From: Woeseiaceae bacterium
Lineage (GTDB): Bacteria > Pseudomonadota > Gammaproteobacteria > Steroidobacterales > Woeseiaceae
Assembly: GCA_028280615.1 (NCBI GenBank)
Contig: JANQLK010000049.1
Coordinates: forward strand, 1 to 64,000
Reading direction: 5' to 3'
DNA: 64,000 bases
The notes below the pieces were generated by a model, which saw nothing but the letters and a program-made list of their open reading frames with translations, was not told the DNA's origin and made no database searches. Each line of letters begins with the position of its first letter. Position 1 is the first letter of the stretch. Both the position numbers and the translations under genes were made by a program. Shown piece after piece: positions 22,977 to 28,761 of the stretch.

Positions 22977-25580
22977 ATGAAGCGGCTTGACTTGCAGACG
23001 TCGCGACGTGCGCTCCAGCGGCTGGTTCTGGCCGCGTGGCTCGCGGGCGGTATGACAGCCTGCGGCGGCAGTTCGGCGCCCTCGGACGCCGGGGACGATG
23101 ATCCGGGCCCGGACCCCGGCGAGACGCCGAACGTGCCGGCGCTTTCGGTTGCCGACGCCCTCGTGACCGAGGGCGACCAGGGCGCGAGTTCGCTGTCGTT
23201 CACTCTCTCCCTGAGCGCAACGACGACCCGCGATGTCAACGTCGAGTTTCGAACCGAGGACGGTTCGGCCGTTGCCGGCCAGGACTATGACGGTACGGCG
23301 GGTTCGGTCACGATTCCGGCCGGCAGCGCCAGCGGTGTCGTTGACGTTGCGGTGTCAGGCGACGTCGACGTCGAGTCCGACGAGACGTTGACGCTGAGGC
23401 TTTCGAACGCGCTGAACGCGACCCTTGCGAGGGACGAGGCGACGGGTACGATCGTCAACGACGACGTAGTTCCCGGCCAGTTCGGCCTTGACGAGCGTCC
23501 CGACAACGCGAGCTGCATTGCGCCGGCGCGGCCGGTAGTCGATGCCAGTATCGGTGTCACCGATCCGTTCCCGGGCCTGCCGCCGATCTCGCTGCCCACG
23601 AAGATACTCCTCGAGCCGGTAGCCGACCCGCGCTGGTTCGTGCTGCAGAAGAACGGTCAGGTCGTCACGTTCGATCCGGACGCGCCGTCCGGCACCACGG
23701 TGTATATGGACCTCACCGATGGACGATCGATCCGAACCGACTCGGAGGGCGGCCTGCTCGGCATGGCCTTTCATCCCGACTATCCGTCGACGCCGGAGAT
23801 CTTTCTGTACTACACAATTGAGCATTCCGGTCCCGCGATGCGCACGGTCGTTTCCCGATTCACGCTCGACGATGTCGTCGCGCCGGGCGTCGATACGGTC
23901 GAGGACGTCTTGCTCGAGGTCGACCAGGACTTCGACAACCACAACGGCGGCGACATCGCATTCGGTCCGGACGGCTACCTGTACATCGGCCTCGGCGACG
24001 GTGGCAGCGGCGGTGACCCGCGGAATCGCGCCCAGGACACGACGCGCCTGCTGGGTTCCATGCTGCGCATCGACGTGACCGGTTCGGCGAGTCCGTACGG
24101 AATACCGTCGGACAATCCGTTCGCGTCGTACCCGGTGTGCGGCCCGGGGGCCAACGCGAACGACTGCCCCGAGATCTACGCATGGGGATTGAGAAACCCG
24201 TGGCGCTGGAGCTTCGACGACGAGAGCGGCCAGCTCTGGCTCGCCGACGTCGGCCAGGGGCGCTACGAAGAGGTGAACCTGATCGAGCTTGGCGGCAACT
24301 ACGGCTGGCCATGCCGCGAGGGCAGGCACGAATTCGATGCCGGAGATTGCGATCCGAGCTCGAGCTACATCGATCCCGAGTCGGAGTACGGGCGCACCGA
24401 CGGCAACTCGATTACGGGCGGCTACGTTTACCGCGGAAACGCGATTCCCGCGCTCGTCGGCCGCTACGTGTTCGCCGACTACGGCTCCGGCCGGATATGG
24501 GCGCTGGAGGCGGACGGACAGGGCGGCTACGTCAACGATGAGCTCATCGACACGAGCTCCGGTATCACCTCGTTCGGCGTGGGTCCCGGCGGCGAGCTGT
24601 ATCTCACTGATCTCAACAACAGCCGGGTGCGCATGCTCGAGCCGGCCGGCCCCGCGCAGCCGGATACGATCCCCGAACAGCTGACCGACACGGGCTGCGT
24701 CGATTCGGGCGACGCGACCCGGCCGGCGTCCGGGCTGTTGCCCTACGGTCTCAACGCCCCGTTCTGGTCGGATGGCGCGGACAAGGACCGCCACATTGGC
24801 CTGCCCGACGGCGAACGTATCGTGCGCGAGGCCGACGGCGACTGGACGTTCCCGAACGGCACCGTGCTGGTCAAGAACTTCCGGCTCGACGGGCGCCTCG
24901 TGGAAACCCGTCACCTCATGCGCCATCCCGACGGTGTCTGGGCGGGCTATACCTACGAGTGGAACGCGGCAGAGACCGAAGCGACGCGCGTCAGGGGCGG
25001 CAAGACCGTTACGATCGGCGGGCAGGAGTGGGCGTTCCCGTCGGAAGCGCAGTGCATGGAGTGTCACACGAGCGCGGCCGGGTTCGCGCTCGGCGCCGAA
25101 GACGCACAGCTCAATCGTGTCTTCACCTACCCGGCGACGGGCCGCGCGGCCAACCAGCTCGAGACGCTGAATCACATCCTGGCGTTTGCGTCGCCCCTGG
25201 CCTCGCCGGCGGACACCCTGCCGAGCATGCCGGATGCCGCCGACACGAGCGCACCGCTCGGCGACCGGGCCCGCGCGTACCTGCACACCAACTGTGCGCA
25301 GTGCCATCGACCCGGCGCGCCCACACCCTCCGCGATGGACCTGCGCTACACGACCGCGCTGCCGGCGACGAACGCCTGCGGTGAGTCGCCGCTAGTCGGG
25401 GATCTCGACGTTCCGAACGCCAGGCTGATCGCGCCGGGCGACGCCGCGCGCTCGCTCGTCGTCAACCGCGCAGGCCGACGCGACGTGCACGGCATGCCGC
25501 CGGTCGGTTCGACTGAGATCGATGATGTGGGAGTAGGGCTGCTGACGGCGTGGATCAATCAGCTTGCGAGCTGCGACTAG
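22977..25580 (+). CDS. Secreted lipoprotein: Calx-beta + PQQ sugar dehydrogenase-like propeller + diheme cytochrome c
   Basis: The 867-residue precursor begins with a lipoprotein-type signal (LAGGMTAC, Cys lipidation). A Calx-beta domain follows (about 55-170; typical DGSAVAGQDYDGTAGSVTI and ESDETLTLRLSN), then a beta-propeller of the glucose/sorbosone dehydrogenase family (about 190-560; GLLGMAFHPDY, FGPDGYLYIGLGDGGSGGDP, YAWGLRNPWRWSFD, GGNYGWPCREG). The C-terminal region (about 575-867) resembles the SO2930-type diheme cytochromes, with heme motifs CMECH and CAQCH. It probably oxidises an extracellular sugar or alcohol and passes electrons to its own hemes. ATG at 22977 follows GAGG with 8-nt spacing. 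Confidence 0.85.
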   Translation: MKRLDLQTSRRALQRLVLAAWLAGGMTACGGSSAPSDAGDDDPGPDPGETPNVPALSVADALVTEGDQGASSLSFTLSLSATTTRDVNVEFRTEDGSAVAGQDYDGTAGSVTIPAGSASGVVDVAVSGDVDVESDETLTLRLSNALNATLARDEATGTIVNDDVVPGQFGLDERPDNASCIAPARPVVDASIGVTDPFPGLPPISLPTKILLEPVADPRWFVLQKNGQVVTFDPDAPSGTTVYMDLTDGRSIRTDSEGGLLGMAFHPDYPSTPEIFLYYTIEHSGPAMRTVVSRFTLDDVVAPGVDTVEDVLLEVDQDFDNHNGGDIAFGPDGYLYIGLGDGGSGGDPRNRAQDTTRLLGSMLRIDVTGSASPYGIPSDNPFASYPVCGPGANANDCPEIYAWGLRNPWRWSFDDESGQLWLADVGQGRYEEVNLIELGGNYGWPCREGRHEFDAGDCDPSSSYIDPESEYGRTDGNSITGGYVYRGNAIPALVGRYVFADYGSGRIWALEADGQGGYVNDELIDTSSGITSFGVGPGGELYLTDLNNSRVRMLEPAGPAQPDTIPEQLTDTGCVDSGDATRPASGLLPYGLNAPFWSDGADKDRHIGLPDGERIVREADGDWTFPNGTVLVKNFRLDGRLVETRHLMRHPDGVWAGYTYEWNAAETEATRVRGGKTVTIGGQEWAFPSEAQCMECHTSAAGFALGAEDAQLNRVFTYPATGRAANQLETLNHILAFASPLASPADTLPSMPDAADTSAPLGDRARAYLHTNCAQCHRPGAPTPSAMDLRYTTALPATNACGESPLVGDLDVPNARLIAPGDAARSLVVNRAGRRDVHGMPPVGSTEIDDVGVGLLTAWINQLASCD

Positions 25581-25793
25581 TTGCGGGACTGGTGCGGCCG
25601 AGTTGAACGAAGCGGCTGTGGCTCAGATTGGGTAGTTTCGCAGAAACTGGTGATCCTTACTTGCTTGGGGCTGAGAACGCGATTCCCAGTTTCTACCTGG
25701 AACGTATTCGCCCAAAGTGACGTGACTATGCGGGTCCGTCGAGCGCCATTTTAGTTCGTCGCGTAAGAGGTTTTTCCGGCGCGTAGCCCGATG
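25581..25793. other. Non-coding left edge of the AT-richer region
   Basis: No supported gene is seen in these 213 bp. An inverted repeat AGAAACTGG (25642-25650) / CCAGTTTCT (25686-25694) with a 35-nt spacer is present, plus a small hairpin AGTTTC-GCA-GAAACT overlapping its left arm. Base composition becomes AT-richer from here to about 28530. No repeat of the tRNA-Leu 3' end that would mark an attachment site could be recognised. Confidence 0.4.
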
Positions 25794-25919
25794 TTAATCG
25801 AAAAGCTCGTTGAATTCGCCAGCGCCCATCGATTCGAGAAGATGCTTGACAGCCTTCAAGTACCTTCTTTCGTCGCCCTCTCGAAGCGGTTCGAAGTAGA
25901 AGGTCAATACGGATCGCAT
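25794..25919 (-). CDS. Possible 41-residue protein after the membrane gene
   Basis: The frame encodes 41 residues, starting MRSVLTFYFEPLREGDERRY and ending with the acidic GEFNELFD. It follows the membrane-protein gene of the cassette by 73 bp on the same strand. The same frame stays open upstream to a TAA inside the end of that gene, without another usual start codon. It could be a small fourth gene, a C-terminal extension lost by a frameshift, or chance. No Shine-Dalgarno and no recognised family. Confidence 0.3.
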   Translation of the reverse strand: MRSVLTFYFEPLREGDERRYLKAVKHLLESMGAGEFNELFD

Positions 25920-25992
25920 GGCAAGAGGACTCGAAGCGACCCTAACGAATAAGACTACGTTATGGATTGCCCTTGGGAATCGCTGAGCAGTA

Positions 25993-26541
25993 CTAGAATA
26001 GTCTGCGATGCAATTGGATTAGCTTCTCAATTACGTCGCGATGAGTGGCATCAAACACTGAGAGCACGGAATCCGACTCTAACGCGAAGCTCGTGGGATT
26101 GTTTGAGGCATCTACAGCGGTCTTCACGCAGAACTCGATAACTTTGTCCTCAAGATCATCCAAATGCGTCGCGACCGTCTCGTGAATTTGCGTGTCGATT
26201 GATCGCAAAATAAAGAACTTTCGAACAAGTCGCTGCTTTTCCTCTTGAAACTCTTCGATGAAATCACGAAAGTGAGCTCGTCCTATAGCAGCTATAGCCG
26301 CGTTTCCTATGAAAAGCTGATTCTGGCGCTTGAGCTTCTCGTGCATAGAATCCAAAAAAGACTGCAAGGGAGTAACGCAGTCTGGCATCAGGACCGTTCT
26401 GTACCAGTAGTCGTCGACGACGCCTTTCGCCTTGTCCTTCGAGCGAAGGAAGAGTTCGATCACGAATTTGAGAACGCCCGCTGCTGCCGCGAATACAGCA
26501 AACCACAGCGTCCAAGGAGGTGGTGCTCCAAGCATCTCCAC
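25993..26541 (-). CDS. Single-pass membrane protein of the GHKL/STAS cassette, unknown family
   Basis: The 182-residue protein has one N-terminal membrane helix (about 10-32, WTLWFAVFAAAAGVLKFVIE) and a cytoplasmic helical domain of about 150 residues that contains VVDDYWYRTVLMPDC, charged coiled-coil-like helices and no catalytic motif that I recognise. It begins 13 bp after the stop of the STAS-like gene, with GTG at 26541 or ATG at 26535, so it is in the same operon. As the only membrane-anchored member it is the natural candidate for the output or effector. Codons are AT-richer than in flanking core genes. Confidence 0.7.
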   Translation of the reverse strand: MEMLGAPPPWTLWFAVFAAAAGVLKFVIELFLRSKDKAKGVVDDYWYRTVLMPDCVTPLQSFLDSMHEKLKRQNQLFIGNAAIAAIGRAHFRDFIEEFQEEKQRLVRKFFILRSIDTQIHETVATHLDDLEDKVIEFCVKTAVDASNNPTSFALESDSVLSVFDATHRDVIEKLIQLHRRLF

Positions 26542-26554
26542 TGATTCTTCGGAC

Positions 26555-26893
26555 CTAATCGATCAGAGGCTGATTCTCAGCCAGCGCCCGGTCTATACAA
26601 CTCTCAAGTGTCTTGGCAAATCGCGGGGGAGTATTCATTAGGAAAACGCTGTGTATCCTTTCTTTTGAGCCCAGTGATCGAAAAGTATCTCCAAAAAGCC
26701 CCAAAAAAAATGAGCTACTTACAGAGAAAGTATCATCAGGAATCATCACTCTAATTCTAAGGTTCTCTAAGTCTTCTAGATTCGCTGAGTCCAGATTGAG
26801 TTTCGTCCGCGCCGCGATACCCTTCTGCCGTCCCGTATATACAGGGCCGCCGAGTTCCGAGAAATTGACATCTATACTGATCTCAGTGTTCAT
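26555..26893 (-). CDS. STAS-like protein (DUF4325 type)
   Basis: The 112-residue protein has features of the STAS-like DUF4325 family: GRQKGIAAR near residue 21 and a strand-turn-helix with FSVSSSFFLGLFGD (residues 56-69), where the SSSF serines correspond to the region that is phosphorylated in anti-anti-sigma STAS proteins. DUF4325 genes are often linked to GHKL ATP-binding proteins. Its ATG overlaps the TGA of the GHKL gene (ATGA), so the two are translationally coupled and probably interact. No target is known. Confidence 0.7.
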   Translation of the reverse strand: MNTEISIDVNFSELGGPVYTGRQKGIAARTKLNLDSANLEDLENLRIRVMIPDDTFSVSSSFFLGLFGDTFRSLGSKERIHSVFLMNTPPRFAKTLESCIDRALAENQPLID

Positions 26894-28149
26894 GCCTGTG
26901 TCTCCAGGTTCGTATCTCTCAACGGAAATCGAATGCTGATTACTGTTCCAGGAAATTGGCGAGGGCCAAGATTCCTCACGCTGGATTTCTGAGGCCGATC
27001 GCGCAAATCGTTGTTTTTGTTGAACGCAATCGTGTAGCGACCGTTGTCGTATTGCATCCTATGCGAGCCATCAAAGTGAATAAACGTCGACCCAGATAAG
27101 ACTATCATTTCCGCGGAACAGACGGAGGAGGTCGATATGCACTCTTCGTACACATCTTGAAAAAACTGAATAAATTCCACGGTTCCGTTGCCGCGGAGAC
27201 TGTCGGCGCTTGTGTTTTGAGCACTGACGCCACCTTGAAGAGCCGCAAGCGTAAATAGGTCCTCTTTGCGCCAGTCACTATCGAACAGTCGACGCTTCGA
27301 ATGGGCGGCAACAAATGGATCAATTTGAATACGGGTAAAATGTCCGGACGGCAGCCCCATCAGGCTCTCCGCGATAGTTGTGCCGATATTTGCAATCACT
27401 ATCTCACAAGTAAGGCTGGCGTCTGAAGAGTCCAAATACCCTTCAACTATCCACTCCAAACTTCCGGAGTGCTCGACCACGTTGTCCAAGATTTCCGAGA
27501 GATATGTGCCGAGCTCCTGCCTGCCATTTTCCGTAAGTTCTCGGCCATCCTCCTGCAGGCAGCTATCAATAAATAACATGAAGTCATGAACATCCCGCTC
27601 TTTCGGCGTCATGCTTCCAAGTCTGCGCTCCTGTGCATGTTCTGTCTTTGTGCGCTTCTCCAATATCTGAAGCTTTTGAAACTCGTGTGCCACGCTCGAT
27701 GACGTCGCGACCTTTAGTCGCCAAGGTAGACCCTTGCCCGCAATGAATCTTAGCGCTTTCTGGTCCGAAGGGTATCTTCCTCTCAAGTCCAATTTTTGGC
27801 CTCGCCAGCCACATTGGCGTCGAATTTCCTCAACTGCGAAATCGAGCATGGCCTCTGCTGCAAGATCGTAGACAACTAGATGACTATGGTCGAAATATAA
27901 GGACTCGACAGTTCCATCACCGGCCGTATTGACCACCTGACCTATAACATCTAGGGCACGTTCTGGTGACGAAATTATCGAGAAGGTTCTGGGGATCGTA
28001 ATCGCTGTGTTTCCACGATTGTTGGCTTTCGCCCATAAAAGGCCTTCGCGGAGTCGACTCAAGCTAACTGAGTGATAAAAAGAGAATGGTCGCTGTTGAT
28101 ACCCCTTTTTGCTTCGACGCCGCTTCAATACTCGCTGCAGTCGTTTCAT
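26890..28149 (-). CDS. Cytoplasmic GHKL-type ATP-binding protein
   Basis: The 419-residue protein lacks membrane helices. A histidine-kinase-like ATPase fold is seen from about 205 to 410: N box EILDNVVEHS (Glu219, Asn223, His227), a G1 box that reads IANIGTT instead of DxGxG, the ATP-lid motif RGNGT (319-323) and a final strand GTVISIRFP. No phosphoacceptor histidine domain is present. The N-terminal part (about 50-150) may contain a STAS-like alpha/beta domain (SLYFDHSHLVVYDLAAEAML). This resembles SpoIIAB/RsbW-like regulators more than sensor kinases. The missing G1 aspartate could change nucleotide binding. It is the first clear gene of the cassette, 411 bp from tRNA-Leu. Confidence 0.72.
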   Translation of the reverse strand: MKRLQRVLKRRRSKKGYQQRPFSFYHSVSLSRLREGLLWAKANNRGNTAITIPRTFSIISSPERALDVIGQVVNTAGDGTVESLYFDHSHLVVYDLAAEAMLDFAVEEIRRQCGWRGQKLDLRGRYPSDQKALRFIAGKGLPWRLKVATSSSVAHEFQKLQILEKRTKTEHAQERRLGSMTPKERDVHDFMLFIDSCLQEDGRELTENGRQELGTYLSEILDNVVEHSGSLEWIVEGYLDSSDASLTCEIVIANIGTTIAESLMGLPSGHFTRIQIDPFVAAHSKRRLFDSDWRKEDLFTLAALQGGVSAQNTSADSLRGNGTVEFIQFFQDVYEECISTSSVCSAEMIVLSGSTFIHFDGSHRMQYDNGRYTIAFNKNNDLRDRPQKSSVRNLGPRQFPGTVISIRFPLRDTNLETQA

Positions 28150-28181
28150 CGATAACCAAGCAGATTTAGAGCTTCGCTTTT

Positions 28182-28520
28182 TCAGGGGTACATGCTCCTC
28201 GCATATTGAAGAATCAGGAACCTACATGCTTCTTTCAGATATCTACCCGACAACCTATGAAGAAGATCCCTCGCCGCCGACTGAATACTAGCGACCTGCA
28301 GCGGACATCGGTACCAATTTACCGTTTGCAGTTTCCCGCTATCAATGCCACGAGACTGTGCCGTGGCAATATGGTCACTCATAGAAGCGTGTCCGTTGAA
28401 GGGTTCACTGCCACTCGCCAATCGATCTTTCACAATACAGTGCGAAGCCAGTTGCTCGTTCACCTTGCTGCGAAACGGCATTTCAGGCAGCCCTACTAGT
28501 TGCGGTGTTGCTACCGGCAT
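28182..28520 (-). CDS. Uncertain 112-residue reading frame between tRNA-Leu and the GHKL gene
   Basis: The frame from ATG 28520 (MPVATPQLVGLPEMPFRSK) to TGA 28182 lies in the cassette direction, 32 bp upstream of the GHKL gene, and just after the tRNA-Leu terminator. I see no domain, no Shine-Dalgarno and no match to an integrase. It could be a degraded remnant of the gene that brought the island, a small operon leader gene, or chance. Apart from this frame the region from 28150 to 28530 holds nothing I can name. Confidence 0.25.
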   Translation of the reverse strand: MPVATPQLVGLPEMPFRSKVNEQLASHCIVKDRLASGSEPFNGHASMSDHIATAQSRGIDSGKLQTVNWYRCPLQVASIQSAARDLLHRLSGRYLKEACRFLILQYARSMYP

Positions 28521-28530
28521 CTGAACCAAA

Positions 28531-28553
28531 AAGGGGTCCCGCAGGGACCCCTT
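28531..28553 (-). terminator. Rho-independent terminator of tRNA-Leu
   Basis: A perfect 10-bp stem AAGGGGTCCC/GGGACCCCTT closes a 3-nt loop, and on the minus strand TTTTTGG follows. It begins 8 nt after the CCA end of tRNA-Leu. Confidence 0.85.
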
Positions 28554-28560
28554 ATGTGTT

Positions 28561-28647
28561 TGGTGCCGAGAAGAGGACTTGAACCTCCACGGGGTTACCC
28601 CCACTAGCACCTGAAGCTAGCGCGTCTACCAATTCCGCCACCTCGGC
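28561..28647 (-). tRNA. tRNA-Leu (anticodon CAG)
   Basis: The 87-nt minus-strand sequence starts GCCGAGGTGGCGGAATTGG, typical of tRNA-Leu. The anticodon arm is CTAGC-TTCAGGT-GCTAG (anticodon CAG, reading CUG), followed by a long variable arm (TGGGGGTAACCCCG), a T arm GGAGG-TTCAAGT-CCTCT and encoded CCA. The T-arm side faces the AT-richer cassette, so its 3' end is a plausible integration site. Confidence 0.95.
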
Positions 28648-28652
28648 ATGCC

Positions 28653-28679
28653 GCAAGCGCGTACAATCGACGCGCTTGC
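28653..28679 (-). other. Perfect hairpin in the tRNA-Leu leader
   Basis: GCAAGCGCGT/ACGCGCTTGC forms a 10-bp stem with a 7-nt loop immediately before the tRNA-Leu 5' end. It may serve 5' processing of the precursor or insulate the tRNA fold. Confidence 0.5.
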
Positions 28680-28689
28680 GAGGGCGGGC

Positions 28690-28719
28690 ACTTTACTCAA
28701 AGCGGGCGCAGCCTGTCAA
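28690..28719 (-). promoter_or_regulatory. Promoter of tRNA-Leu
   Basis: On the minus strand a consensus TTGACA (28719-28714) and TAAAGT (28695-28690) are separated by 18 bp. The predicted start near 28683 gives a leader of about 35 nt that contains the perfect hairpin. Confidence 0.5.
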
Positions 28720-28761
28720 CGCAAACCACGCCGGAATAAGCGGCGAACCGGAGTTTTCCAC

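Noticed and set aside
25586..25605. Possible attachment site at the left end of the island (TGGTGCGGCCGAGTTGAAC)
   Set aside because: Similarity to the tRNA-Leu end TGGTGCCGAGAAGAGGACTT is limited to short blocks with gaps and is not better than chance by eye.
28206..28499. 97-codon plus-strand frame between the cassette and tRNA-Leu
   Set aside because: No domain, no ribosome-binding site, opposite to the direction of the cassette, and overlaps a frame of similar length on the other strand.
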